Positions 8,314-20,587 are shown, counted from the first letter of the stretch. The stretch is 64,000 bases of DNA from Rhodanobacter denitrificans (GCA_003241385.1 QFPO01000001.1:248001-312000); one strand, 5' to 3'. Numbers and translations are program-made. Notes: generated by a model from the sequence alone, not told the origin.

Positions 8314-11300
8314 GCGCCCTCCCCGTGCGCGTCCTCGCGCAGCAGCACTGTGCGTGCCGGATCGAGCACCGCGCAGACCGCCGTCACCGCAGCGACGAAG
8401 TCGCCATGGAGCGCGCTGACGGGATCGACCGGCGAGGCGCCGCGCGCGAACAGGCCGGCATAGCCGGGCTCGTAGTCGCGCTCGCCGCGCTGCCAGCCCG
8501 AGCCATCGCCGTGCCAGCGGCGCTGCGCGCGCAGCAGCCGTTCGCCGGCGGCGGCGGTCGCATAGGCCCAGGCCGTGCGCGGAAACAGCGGCAGCGGCCG
8601 CGTGCGGCGCGCGTCCCACAGCGCGACCAGGCGGGCCAGCCCGTCGGCGAGCTGCGCCGGCGTCTGCGCGAGCAGCGCCGCCAGCAGCGGCGGCGTGCCG
8701 GCGCGGCCGGCGCGCGCGCCCTCGCCGCCTTCGACGAAGACCGCCTCGAACGCCGGATCGACGGTGAGTCTCAGCACGGCCAGATCGAGATAGAACGGCA
8801 GCAGATCGCGAAAATCGGCCGGCCGCGCCGGCTGCGCATCGAACAGCAGCCGCCGGCCGTCGCCGAGCCGGTAGACGCGTTCGCAGCGTCCGCCGAGACG
8901 GCGGCCGTCGCCGAGCAGATGTTCGATCGCCTGCGGCGCCGCGGTCATCGGCATGCCGCCGATCGCCGCACGCGCCGCGTCGAGCGCGGCCTCGGCCGCG
9001 GCACGCGCAGCGGCGTACGCGCGCGCGCCCGGTGCGCCGGGCGGCAGCACGCCCGAGCGCGCCAGCCACGGCGGCGCCGCGGCGGCGATCCGGTCCGCAG
9101 CGGACGCGAGCGCATCGATCAGCAGGCGGCGATCGAAGCGGTCGAGCGGCGCGACACGCGCCTCCAGCGGCTCGCGATCGTCGAACGCATCGGCGTCGGT
9201 CGCGTCGAGGCCGATGCCGGCCGACTGCCGCAGCAGGTCGCGCGGCGGATCGCGCCAGTAGCGCGACAGCGCCGCCAGCGACAGCTCGCCGGTCGATTCG
9301 ACCGGCGCATCCGGATAGCGCAGGTCCGGCACGACGAACCGGCGCTCGGCCGGCACCTCGAGCGGCGGCGTCAGATAGCGGCCCTCGTACGAGAACAGCC
9401 GCGGATCGTGCAGCGGCCGGCCGCCGGCGTCGCGCTCGTAGTAGCGCGGATCGAACGGCTGCAGCGGATGGACGATGCGCCACGGCCGCGCCGGCACGGT
9501 GGCATCGGCCAGGCCGTGCGCCTCGTCGAGGAAGGACAGCAGCTCGGCCAGCGGCGCGGCCGGATTGCGCGCCCGGCCGTCGTGCACGCCGATGCCGACG
9601 TAGCTCAGGTGCAGGCGCCGCCGCGCCGCCATCAGCGCCTCGAGGAATAGATAGCGGTCCTCGCTGCGCGCGTCGCGGTCGCCGCGGCGCGGATGCAGCG
9701 CGATCCGGTTCAGGCCGGCCTCGCCACCGCCGCGCGGAAAATCGCCCTCGTTCATGCCGAGCAGGCAGACCATGCCGAACGGAATCGACCGCTGCGGCAC
9801 CAGGCCGCAGAACGTCACGCCGCCGAGCAGGAACGGCTGTCGCTCCGGCACCGCGCGCAGGCCGGCCCGCAAGGCATCACGCAGCACGCTCCACGGCTGC
9901 GCCGCGCCGAGGCCGGCGCTTCTGGCCTCCTCGCCGAGCGCCTGCACCTGACGGCGCAGCGCGTCGAGCGCGACGGCTTCGGCGGCGGCATCGCGATCGG
10001 TGCCGGCGCGGTCGATCAGGAACAGCTCGTCGAGCGCCTCGACCAGCCGGTCGCAGCTCTCCCCGATCGGCCGCGGCACCGCCATCGCGGCCTGCAGGCG
10101 GCGCAGCAGACCGATCAGCCGGTCGAGCTGGCCGAGCGCCTCGACCGCGCCGCCGGCGACGCCGGGCAGCGGCAGGATGCGCCCGTCGAGCAAGGCCTCG
10201 GACCGGTCGCCGCCGAGCACGAGGCCGGCATACAGACGGTCGAAGCCGAACTGCCAGGAGTTGGCATCCAGTGCGGCGGCACCGGCCGCGGCCTTGGCCT
10301 GCGCGTCGAGTCCCCAGGCCACGTGCGCGCGACGCAGCCAGTGCTCGATCGCCTCGCGGCCGGCCGCGTCGATCGCGAAGCGCCGCGCGATCGCCGGCAC
10401 GTCGAGCAGGGCCAGCACCTCGCCGACCGCGAAGCGGCTCTCGGGCAGATCGAGCAGGTCGTCGAACGCGCCGATCAGCGGATGCTGGCTCGCCAGTCCG
10501 ACGTCGGACAGATGCCACGGCACCTGCGCCGGATCGGCGCGGTAGCGCCCCGGCTCACCGAACACGGCCGGCAAGTACGGCGCATAGACGGCGATGTCGG
10601 GCGCCATCACGACGATGTCGCGCGGCGTCAGCGCCGGATCGTCGGCCAGCGCACGCAGCAGGGCGTCCTTGAGCACTTCCAGTTCACGCAGCGGCGTGTG
10701 GCACAGATGCACGCGCAGGCTCGCGTCGGACGCGGCGTCGGGCGCGGCCGCGCCGGCACCGGCCAGTTCCGGCTGCAGACGCCGGATGCTGGCCTGCAGC
10801 CGCTCGAGCAGCGGCGCGTCGTCGACGGCACCGTCGTCCTCGTCGGCCGCATCGCGCTCCTCGATCGGATCGCCCTCGTCGAGCGCGAGGCAGAAATCCT
10901 GCGCGATGCGGCCGAGCGCGGCCAGCAGCGGATGGCCGACCTCGTAGTACAGCGCCTCGGGCGCTTCGGCCAGGCGCAGCAGATCGCGGCGGCGGCGCAG
11001 CTCGACCCAGTGCTCGCGGCACGGATCGGGAAAGTACAGGTCGACCGGCGCGTGCAGCGCGTAGGCGCGCAAGGCGTGCAGCACGTCCGGCGGCAGATGG
11101 CTGACGCCGAACACGTGCAGCGGCGCGGTGCCGCCGGCACCGGCGGCCAGCGCACGCACCAGCGCCGAGGAGCGACGCGCGCGATGCGGCGCGACGCCGC
11201 CGGTCTGCAGCATCCGCCACAGCTGCGCCTGCCAGTCGTCCGCGCTCGCGAGCGGCCGGTCTTCCCAGGCCAGCAGCCATTCGGGCCGGTAGATCAGGTA

Positions 11301-11738
11301 CTGCGTGTAGACGCCGGCCAGATGATCGGCCAGCTGGAACCGGCGGCGCGCCGCGTCGCCGCCGTCGAGATAGCGCCGGACCGGCTCGGCCTCGAGTGCC
11401 GGCAGCGCCTCGAGCACGCGCCAGCGCAGCACCTCGCGCCGCCAGCGCACGGCCGACGCGGCATCGCCGCCGAGCGTGTCGGCGGCGACGCGTTCGAGCC
11501 ATTGCCACGGCAGGATCAGATCGAGATTGGCGGCGATGCCGTCGCTGCCGTCGGCGAGCGGCCGCCGCGCGAGTTCGCCGAGCAACCAGCGCTTGAGGCC
11601 CGGATGCGCGACCAGCACGGTCTGCGCGCGCAGCGGATCGGCCGGCCGCTGCGCGTCGAGCGTCTGCGCGAGCGTCTCGGCCAGCCGTTCGACGCGGCTG
11701 CCGCGATGGATCACCAGGCCGTTTCCGTTCCCACTCAT
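8310..11738 (-). CDS. recC: Exodeoxyribonuclease V gamma subunit RecC
   Basis: RecC is the Chi-recognising scaffold subunit of RecBCD and resembles an inactivated helicase. I chose the ATG at 11736-11738 (MSGNGNGLVIHRGSRVERLA) because the typical RecC N-terminus begins here; longer in-frame starts only add a low-complexity Arg-rich leader. The product is 1142 residues, close to the usual size. It contains RecC-like blocks such as VFGVSHLPPDVLHAL, VMAPDIAVYAPYLPAVFG and GMVCLLGMNEGDFPR. It is the first gene of the recC-recB-recD-propeller operon; the promoter should lie in 11739-12000, but I see no clear consensus there. Confidence 0.95.
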   Translation of the reverse strand: MSGNGNGLVIHRGSRVERLAETLAQTLDAQRPADPLRAQTVLVAHPGLKRWLLGELARRPLADGSDGIAANLDLILPWQWLERVAADTLGGDAASAVRWRREVLRWRVLEALPALEAEPVRRYLDGGDAARRRFQLADHLAGVYTQYLIYRPEWLLAWEDRPLASADDWQAQLWRMLQTGGVAPHRARRSSALVRALAAGAGGTAPLHVFGVSHLPPDVLHALRAYALHAPVDLYFPDPCREHWVELRRRRDLLRLAEAPEALYYEVGHPLLAALGRIAQDFCLALDEGDPIEERDAADEDDGAVDDAPLLERLQASIRRLQPELAGAGAAAPDAASDASLRVHLCHTPLRELEVLKDALLRALADDPALTPRDIVVMAPDIAVYAPYLPAVFGEPGRYRADPAQVPWHLSDVGLASQHPLIGAFDDLLDLPESRFAVGEVLALLDVPAIARRFAIDAAGREAIEHWLRRAHVAWGLDAQAKAAAGAAALDANSWQFGFDRLYAGLVLGGDRSEALLDGRILPLPGVAGGAVEALGQLDRLIGLLRRLQAAMAVPRPIGESCDRLVEALDELFLIDRAGTDRDAAAEAVALDALRRQVQALGEEARSAGLGAAQPWSVLRDALRAGLRAVPERQPFLLGGVTFCGLVPQRSIPFGMVCLLGMNEGDFPRGGGEAGLNRIALHPRRGDRDARSEDRYLFLEALMAARRRLHLSYVGIGVHDGRARNPAAPLAELLSFLDEAHGLADATVPARPWRIVHPLQPFDPRYYERDAGGRPLHDPRLFSYEGRYLTPPLEVPAERRFVVPDLRYPDAPVESTGELSLAALSRYWRDPPRDLLRQSAGIGLDATDADAFDDREPLEARVAPLDRFDRRLLIDALASAADRIAAAAPPWLARSGVLPPGAPGARAYAAARAAAEAALDAARAAIGGMPMTAAPQAIEHLLGDGRRLGGRCERVYRLGDGRRLLFDAQPARPADFRDLLPFYLDLAVLRLTVDPAFEAVFVEGGEGARAGRAGTPPLLAALLAQTPAQLADGLARLVALWDARRTRPLPLFPRTAWAYATAAAGERLLRAQRRWHGDGSGWQRGERDYEPGYAGLFARGASPVDPVSALHGDFVAAVTAVCAVLDPARTVLLREDAHGEGA

Positions 11739-12029
11739 CGCGAAAAGATCCGGTCCCGAACGTCGCGCGGACCGGCCTCGCCGGCCGCGACGATCGACGG
11801 GCCCGCGCCCAGGCCGGCAAGCATCCACGAGCACGACGGACGGTGCAACCGACCCGGCTCGCGCCCGGCCGCGCATTGCGATTGAGGTCTTGCGCTGCGT
11901 CGCGCGGTCGACGCAGCTTCACGACGACCGCGCCGGCGCGTTGCCCGCTTCTTCAGCGCCGAGGCTGGCGAACCGCGCGCTGTCCTGCGTCAGGTCCGCT
12001 CGCGTTCGCTGCCTGCCCAGTAGATTCGT
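11739..12029. other. Non-coding stretch upstream of recC
   Basis: About 290 bases between the recC start and the oxidoreductase remnant. It must hold the promoter of the recCBD operon. I see no convincing sigma-70 hexamers, hairpin or small gene in it. The reading frame of the downstream remnant stays open to 11919, but the protein there no longer resembles a known family. Confidence 0.5.
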
Positions 12030-12356
12030 ATGAGCAATCGCGGTCACCGGTCCGGCGGCGCTGATGACGTCCAGTACCGAGAGCGTTCGCGAAGCCTGGG
12101 GCAAGATCATCCCCCGCGCCTGGCCTCCGGCGAGCAAGGTTCGAAGGTTCTTGCGCATCGCGTCGACGGCGAACGTGGGCGCGACGTTCCGGTCGCCGGC
12201 CAGCGTCGCCGCCACCGCTGCGGCATGGGTGCCGGCAGCCCGCTCGCTACGTCCTTCTCGCGGGAGCGATTCCAGATCGTGACCCGTGCGTCCCGCTCGA
12301 AGACGGGCGGCCGTGGCGGCGCCCATCTTGCCCAGGCCTGCGACACCGATACGCAT
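12030..12356 (-). pseudogene. Frameshifted remnant of an NAD(P)-binding 6-phosphogluconate/3-hydroxyisobutyrate dehydrogenase-like oxidoreductase
   Basis: The ATG at 12354-12356 opens a clear Rossmann N-terminus, MRIGVAGLGKMGAATAARL. After about 20 residues the family-like sequence shifts to another frame on the same strand, where DARVTIWNRSREKDVASG is read, and then returns to the first frame (THAAAVAATLAGD, ..FAVDAMRKN, ASRTLSVLDVISAAG). An intact protein of this family is about 290 residues, whereas this stretch covers only about the N-terminal third and then dissolves. Two compensating frameshifts plus a 3' truncation mark it as a decayed gene. The SDR gene stop lies 155 bases upstream on the same strand. 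Confidence 0.75.
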
Positions 12357-12511
12357 GACGGCGCTCCTCGATTCGCATCCTGCGATGAGCGACCGGCCCC
12401 GATCAGCGGGCGGCCCGGCGCCGACCCGTCGCACGAGGCGATCCGAATCAGTACCGGTCCGCGGCACCTGCCCGCCCGAACGCGCGCCGCGCTGCGCGCT
12501 GACCGGCTCGC

Positions 12512-13267
12512 TCAGATGACCTGACCGCCCGAGACCTCGATGCGCTGACCGGTGATCCAGCGATTGTCCGGCCCGAGCAGGCTGGCGATCATCGGACCGA
12601 TGTCGTCGGGCACACCGACCCGTCCCAGTGCGATCATCCCCGCGAACTGCTGGTTGAGCTCGGGCATGTCGCGCACTGCGCCGCCCAGAAAGTCGGTTTC
12701 GATCGCGCCCGGGGCCACCGAGTTGACGGTGATGCCGCGGCTGCCCAGCTCCTTGGCCATGCACACGCTGAGAATCTCGACGGCGCCCTTGGCCGCGGCA
12801 TAGGCGGAGAACCCCGGATAGGTCACGCGGGTCAATCCCGAGGACAGGTTGACGATACGCCCGCCATCGGCGAGCAGGGGCAGCAGCGCCTGGGTGAGGA
12901 AGAACACGCCCTTGACGTGCACGTCGAACAGCGCATCGAACTGCGCCACGGTGGTGTCGGCGAAGGCTGCCAACTCGCCGTGACCGGCATTGTTGACCAG
13001 ATGGTCGAAGGTCGTGCGCCCCCAGACCGCCTCGAGCGCGGCGCCGACGTCGCGGGCGAAGCCGGCGAAGGTCGATACGTCGCTGGCGTCCAGGCGCAGG
13101 GCGATCGCCTTGCGGCCCATCGCCTCGATCTGCTCGACGAGCCGACGGGCTTCGGTTTCGCCGTTGCGATAGGTCACGATCACATCGCCGCCGCGGCGGG
13201 CGATGCTCGATGCGGTGTTGCGGCCGAGGCCACGATTGGCGCCGGTAACCAGGGAAATGGTGGACAT
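12512..13267 (-). CDS. SDR-family NAD(P)-dependent oxidoreductase
   Basis: This 251-residue classical short-chain dehydrogenase has the cofactor motif TGANRGLG at residues 8-15, the NNAG motif, the catalytic Ser in NLSSGL, and YAAAK as the catalytic Tyr/Lys pair. The C-terminus WITGQRIEVSGGQ is typical of the family. Start chosen at 13265-13267 because a good AGGAGA ribosome site sits a few bases upstream; a longer in-frame start exists at 13318 but adds an unlikely leader. The substrate cannot be told from sequence. It is transcribed divergently from the AraC regulator at 13549, which probably controls it through the repeats at 13333-13506. Confidence 0.9.
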   Translation of the reverse strand: MSTISLVTGANRGLGRNTASSIARRGGDVIVTYRNGETEARRLVEQIEAMGRKAIALRLDASDVSTFAGFARDVGAALEAVWGRTTFDHLVNNAGHGELAAFADTTVAQFDALFDVHVKGVFFLTQALLPLLADGGRIVNLSSGLTRVTYPGFSAYAAAKGAVEILSVCMAKELGSRGITVNSVAPGAIETDFLGGAVRDMPELNQQFAGMIALGRVGVPDDIGPMIASLLGPDNRWITGQRIEVSGGQVI

Positions 13268-13332
13268 GAGCGTCTCCTGTGAAAGGGTGTCGGTGGGACG
13301 GGAGCAGTATCCGGACACGCCCCGGACGCGCG

Positions 13333-13368
13333 TTGCGGATTCCTCGGGACTTCTTGCTCATTCCTCCG
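13333..13368. promoter_or_regulatory. Direct repeat pair 1, candidate AraC-type operator on the SDR side
   Basis: Two 15-base direct repeats, TTGCGGATTCCTCGG (13333-13347) and TTGCTCATTCCTCCG (13354-13368), start exactly 21 bases apart. Two helical turns is the usual spacing for the two half-sites contacted by an AraC-family protein. The pair lies 66-101 bases upstream of the SDR start. A matching pair lies at 13471-13506. Confidence 0.6.
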
Positions 13369-13470
13369 CCCCATACCGATCGGATGGCGCGCGAACGACA
13401 GGTCGCCGTCCGCCATCGGGTCCGGGGCAAGGCTGGACCGGCGGAGAGCAGCCGGATCGAATCGGAGTCA

Positions 13471-13506
13471 TTGCTGAATCCTCCGCTTCGCTTGCCTGAT
13501 CCTCCA
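13471..13506. promoter_or_regulatory. Direct repeat pair 2, candidate AraC-type operator on the regulator side
   Basis: TTGCTGAATCCTCCG (13471-13485) and TTGCCTGATCCTCCA (13492-13506) again start 21 bases apart and share the TTGC-N3-(A/T)TCCTC core with pair 1. The pair lies 42-78 bases upstream of the araC-type start, so autoregulation is likely. Binding itself is inference. Confidence 0.6.
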
Positions 13507-13548
13507 TAACGGTTTGCGCACCTGCCGGCGCCCGATTACCCTCGGCCG

Positions 13549-14442
13549 ATGAACGACGCGCTGCTCGCCTCGGTCCGCCGCTACGCGGACTTTCACGCCG
13601 ACGCGCAAGGCGTCGCGAGCACGCCGATTGGCGGATTGACGGCCATTCGCGCGGGCGCACCGAGCGAGCTGCAGTACGCGATCTCGCGTCCGCTGGTCGC
13701 GCTCGTCGTACAGGGCAACAAGCGCGTCATGATCGGCAGCGCCACTTTCAATTTCGGCGCGGGCGACTCGCTGCTGATCACGGCCGACGTGCCCACGGTC
13801 AGCCAGATCACGCGTGCCGACGCAAATGCACCGTATTACGCGCTGGTCGTCGATCTGGACCCTGCCGTGATCGAGACGCTTGCGCTCGAGATGGACGTCG
13901 CGCAGGAGGCAGGGGGCGCGCCGCTGCGCGTGGAACCCACCGAAGCCGAGGTCGCCGACGCCGCGCTGCGCCTGATGCGGCTACTCGACCGCCCCGCGGC
14001 AATCCCGGTCCTCGAAGCGCAGTTGATCCGGGAAATGCACTACTGGCTGCTGGCCGGCCGCCACGGTCCGGCGATTCGCAGGCTGGGCATCGTCGACGGC
14101 ACCGCCCAGCGCGTCGCGCGTGCCGTGGCCCTGATCCGGTCCGACTACGCGCAGCCGCTGCGGGTCGACCGCCTGGCCGAGGTCGCCGGCATGAGTCCAT
14201 CCACGTTTCACCAGCACTTTCGCGCCGTCACCACGCTGTCGCCGTTGCAGTTCCAGAAACAGCTGCGGCTGATCGAGGCACGGCGGATGATGCTGTCGGA
14301 GGGCGCCTCGGCCAGCATGGCCGCCTATGCGGTGGGCTACGAGAGCGTGCCGCAGTTCACGCGCGAGTACGGCCGTCTGTTCGGCGCGCCGCCGGTGCGC
14401 GACATCCGGGCCTCCCGGACGAAGGTCCAGGCCTCGGCCTGA
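13549..14442 (+). CDS. AraC-family transcriptional regulator (AraC_N plus HTH_18)
   Basis: The 297-residue protein has an N-terminal cupin-like AraC_N domain (about residues 20-175, including LQYAISRPLVALVVQGNKRV) and a C-terminal double helix-turn-helix region (about 190-285). The latter has the first HTH around LRVDRLAEVAGMSPSTFHQH and the second ending in VGYESVPQFTREYGRLFG. This architecture is typical of activators of a neighbouring redox enzyme, such as the YqhC type. It is divergent to the SDR gene, with 281 bases between the two starts, and the paired direct repeats in that gap are its likely binding sites. Confidence 0.92.
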   Translation: MNDALLASVRRYADFHADAQGVASTPIGGLTAIRAGAPSELQYAISRPLVALVVQGNKRVMIGSATFNFGAGDSLLITADVPTVSQITRADANAPYYALVVDLDPAVIETLALEMDVAQEAGGAPLRVEPTEAEVADAALRLMRLLDRPAAIPVLEAQLIREMHYWLLAGRHGPAIRRLGIVDGTAQRVARAVALIRSDYAQPLRVDRLAEVAGMSPSTFHQHFRAVTTLSPLQFQKQLRLIEARRMMLSEGASASMAAYAVGYESVPQFTREYGRLFGAPPVRDIRASRTKVQASA

Positions 14443-14633
14443 TCGGCCGCCGGATCGGGAAACGACGATGAGGATCGGACGGCGACCACAGCACCACGGC
14501 GTCGGCGTTCGCTTCCGACCCGGCATTCGCAGCGCACGCCCGACGCCGATCCGGTGCATACCCGCACACGTGACTCGGCCGCGCGACGCGCGGATGCCGG
14601 GCCTCGGACTGACTCGTCGTCCATCCGGCCGGC

Positions 14634-17561
<2,928 letters not shown>

Positions 17562-17610
17562 GTCAGCGACAACCCCGTGCGGCGCGCCGATGGGACATCG
17601 TTGTCGCGGC

Positions 17611-18165
17611 TCAGCCCAGCCGCGCGTTCAGGAACGCGCGCGCGAAACGCCAGTCGCGGTGCACGGTACGGCGGTCGACCTCGAGCAGCTCGGCCACCTG
17701 CTCGACCGGCAGACCGGCGAAGTAGCGCAGCTCGATCACCCGCGCCGCGCGCGAATGGCGCGCCTCGAGCGCCTGCAGCGACTCCTCCAGTGCCAGCGCC
17801 TCGTTTGCGTTCTCGACGGCGAGCTGCTCGTCGTGCGCGTCGAGGGTCACCCGCGCCCAGGCGCCGGCGGCGCGCAGGCGCAGGCGGTCGCGCGCACGGT
17901 TGGCGAGCAGATGGCGCATCGCGCGCGCGGCATAGCCGAAGAACTGCGCGGGCGCCTCGAAGCGCAGCGCGTCGCCGCGCTGCATGCGCAGGTACAGCTC
18001 GTGCACGAGGGCGGTCGTATCGAGCGTGGCGCCGCCTGCGGCGGCCTTGCGACTGGCCATCGCCTTGAGCCGTGCGTAGACCTCGCTGAACAGCTCGTCG
18101 ACGCCGCGCGCGCCGGCGTCCGCCTGCGGTTCACCGGCACCGGCCTCGTCGTCGGTTTTGCCCAT
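17611..18165 (-). CDS. ECF-type RNA polymerase sigma factor, probably of the kinase-activated ECF43 type
   Basis: The 184-residue protein starts at 18163-18165 (MGKTDDEAGAGE). It has a sigma-2 region with ATLDTTALVHELYLRMQ and FGYAARAMRHLLANRARDR, and a sigma-4 region with VIELRYFAGLPVEQVAELLEVDRRTVHRDW split by an acidic linker. The LDTTALVHELYLRM signature is typical of the large subfamily often found beside Ser/Thr kinases. No anti-sigma factor gene is nearby; the kinase immediately downstream is the probable regulator. It diverges from the beta-helix protein gene with a 100-base gap. Confidence 0.9.
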   Translation of the reverse strand: MGKTDDEAGAGEPQADAGARGVDELFSEVYARLKAMASRKAAAGGATLDTTALVHELYLRMQRGDALRFEAPAQFFGYAARAMRHLLANRARDRLRLRAAGAWARVTLDAHDEQLAVENANEALALEESLQALEARHSRAARVIELRYFAGLPVEQVAELLEVDRRTVHRDWRFARAFLNARLG

Positions 18166-18265
18166 GGCCGTGATCCTACTCCCTCGCCCTGGTGCCGGCA
18201 CGCCGATGTCCCGGATCGCCGCAGCAGGGTGTTCTCCGCATCGACCCATCGACGGAGATGATCCC

Positions 18266-20587
18266 ATGCGATTCCGTACCACCGCGTTCCAGCTTGCGCT
18301 CGCACTGGTCCTGCCGTCCTTCGCGCCGATCGCCGCCGCGGCGACGTTCTCGGTCGGGCCGGGCGGCACTTGCACGCACAACACCCTGCAGGCGGCGCTC
18401 GACTCGGCCGCCGGCAACACCGGTGCCGACGTCGTGCGCATCGTGCGCACGGTGAACTGGACCGGCATCCAGGTCAGCACGAACACCGACCAGAACGTCG
18501 AGATCGTCGGCGGCTGGGAAGCCTGTACGAGCGCCGCACCGAGCGGAAGGACTACGCTCAGCGGCGCCGGCGGCCAGTCGCGCTCGGTGCTGGCGCTGCG
18601 CGGCAACGGCAACTTCACCCTGCGCAACCTCGAGATCACCGGCGGTGACCAGGCCGGCGACGACGATGGCGGCGGCATTCATTTCCAGGGCGGCGGCATC
18701 CTGCACGTGATCGATTCGTCGATCACCGAGAACAGCGCCGACGAAGGCGGCGGCGTGTACGCGCACGGCACGACGATCACGGCCGAAGTGATCCTCGAGG
18801 ACACCACGGTCTCGTACAACACCGCGCGCAGCCATGGCGGCGGCGCGGTCGCGCAGGAGCTGGAGATGACGATACGCGGTGCCGGGAGCGCGCTGCTGTT
18901 CAACAGCGCCGGCGGCAGCGGCGGCGGCTTGCTGGTACGCAGCGGCGCCCGCGAATCCCATGCCTACGTGAGCGGCGGGCTGTTCGGCGTGCAAGGCAAC
19001 AGCGCGGCGCGGGGCGGCGGCATCGCCGTGGTCGCCGCCGTCGAATCCGCCCACGATGCCACGGTACAGGTGTTCAGCGCCGACTCGGCGGTGCCGCTTC
19101 GGCTGTTCGGCAACACGGCCGGTGAGCGCGGCGGTGCGATCGACCTGCAGCCGGATGGCGAAGGATTCTCCGGCGAGGAGAATGCTCGCGCCGTTGCGCG
19201 CCTGCAGAACGTCGTGATCGAGGACAACACCGCACCGGTCGGCGCGGCGGTCAATCTCGCATCGGACAACTGGAGTTTCGGCGAGCTGGCGATCGGCGGC
19301 GAGCTCTATTTCAACCTCGGGATTGCGCATCCCGCCGCCGCCCCGTGTCCGTTCGGCGCGCCTTGCGGCTACATCCGCAACAACACCACGGGCAACACCA
19401 CCGGCGAGGTCATCCATCTTTCCGAGAATGCCGATTTCATCGGCTCGCGCATCGTGATCGAAGGCAACGAGGGCGGCTGGCTGTTCTATCTGTCCGGCGA
19501 GGAGGCGACCTCCCTGCGGCTCGACAACAGCCTGATCGCCGGCAATGCCGTACAGCACGCATTGATCCGCGACGATCAGAACGAGGACGGCACCGGTCAG
19601 CTGGTCCAGCTCCATTATCTGACGATCGCCGGCAACGACATCGGCGCCAACGGCGTGCTGTCGATCAACGAGGACATGGCGTTCACGCGCAGCCTCGTCG
19701 ACCAGCCCGGCAAGGCGATGATCGCGACCGATGCCGGCGCGATCGGCGGCACGCACGCGATCGAACACGTGATCGCCACCACCGGCACCACACCCGGCGG
19801 CACGACGCTGGCGCCGCCGCGCTTCGTCGATCCGGCGGGCGGCGACTACAGGCCGCGCGCCGGATCGCGCGCGGTCGATTTCGCGCCGCCGCTGGCCTCG
19901 TTCACGCAGGATCTGCATTCGCATACGCGCAGCCTCGACCTGCCGGTCAACCCGAACGAGTCCGGCGCGTCCGACGCCGGCGCGCTCGAACGCGAATACC
20001 TGCAACCGCTGGTGCTGAACGCCGCCTTCGATACCGATCTGACCCACTGGGAGATGCTGGCGACCTCGGCATGGGACGGTACGCAGAACGCCGACGGCCC
20101 GTCCGGTTCGGGTTCGGTGCGCGGTACGGCCGCCGCCGACGAGGCACGCGTGGCGGTGCGCCGGCAGTGCATCCACCTGCCCGGCCCGGCCCGCTATGCG
20201 CTCAACGGCTGGGGCCGCGCGACCGGTGTGGGGCCGTCCGCGCCGCCGCACCGCGTCCGGCTCGACTGGGAGCTGCGCTACAGCACCGGCACCGCCGACG
20301 GCTGCACGAACGCGCCGCCCGGAGCGACCGGCTCGCTGCTGCTCGCCAGCGGCAGTACCTGGTCGCGGCCGACGGTACCCGCCGTCATCGACGTCACGCC
20401 TGCGGTCTGGGGACAGACCACCTCGCTGACCGTCTACCTGGTCGTGGAGAACGGCAGCCCGATCGCGCCGGGCGCGAGCGGTGCAGCCGGTCCGGACGCC
20501 GTGCTCGGCGGTCCCGACGGCTGGTTCGACGGCATCACGCTGGAGACCGACTACGACGACACGATCTTTCGCGACGGTTTCGAGTGA
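18266..20587 (+). CDS. Secreted right-handed beta-helix protein with C-terminal galactose-binding-like domain and IFRDGFE tail
   Basis: The 773-residue protein begins MRFRTTAFQLALALV with a clear signal peptide ending near AAA-ATFSV. Residues ~110-450 carry many GGG-containing beta-helix turns (GGGIHFQGGGILHVIDSS, GGGVYAHG, GGGLLVRSG), like polymorphic outer-membrane and choice-of-anchor proteins. A choice-of-anchor Q-like end (ESGASDAGALERE) precedes a ~190-residue beta-rich domain starting NAAFDTDLTHWEM, resembling carbohydrate-binding jelly rolls. The protein ends DDTIFRDGFE, a tail shared with two other secreted proteins in this window. Start chosen because the upstream in-frame extension has no signal peptide and overlaps the divergent sigma factor region. 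A surface role is likely; ligand unknown. Confidence 0.85.
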   Translation: MRFRTTAFQLALALVLPSFAPIAAAATFSVGPGGTCTHNTLQAALDSAAGNTGADVVRIVRTVNWTGIQVSTNTDQNVEIVGGWEACTSAAPSGRTTLSGAGGQSRSVLALRGNGNFTLRNLEITGGDQAGDDDGGGIHFQGGGILHVIDSSITENSADEGGGVYAHGTTITAEVILEDTTVSYNTARSHGGGAVAQELEMTIRGAGSALLFNSAGGSGGGLLVRSGARESHAYVSGGLFGVQGNSAARGGGIAVVAAVESAHDATVQVFSADSAVPLRLFGNTAGERGGAIDLQPDGEGFSGEENARAVARLQNVVIEDNTAPVGAAVNLASDNWSFGELAIGGELYFNLGIAHPAAAPCPFGAPCGYIRNNTTGNTTGEVIHLSENADFIGSRIVIEGNEGGWLFYLSGEEATSLRLDNSLIAGNAVQHALIRDDQNEDGTGQLVQLHYLTIAGNDIGANGVLSINEDMAFTRSLVDQPGKAMIATDAGAIGGTHAIEHVIATTGTTPGGTTLAPPRFVDPAGGDYRPRAGSRAVDFAPPLASFTQDLHSHTRSLDLPVNPNESGASDAGALEREYLQPLVLNAAFDTDLTHWEMLATSAWDGTQNADGPSGSGSVRGTAAADEARVAVRRQCIHLPGPARYALNGWGRATGVGPSAPPHRVRLDWELRYSTGTADGCTNAPPGATGSLLLASGSTWSRPTVPAVIDVTPAVWGQTTSLTVYLVVENGSPIAPGASGAAGPDAVLGGPDGWFDGITLETDYDDTIFRDGFE

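Noticed and set aside
8314..9483. Extended N-terminus for RecB
   Set aside because: The frame stays open inside recC, but the helicase starts at MSANAALAPL, where the ATG overlaps the recC stop. The upstream part is Arg/Ala-rich shadow.
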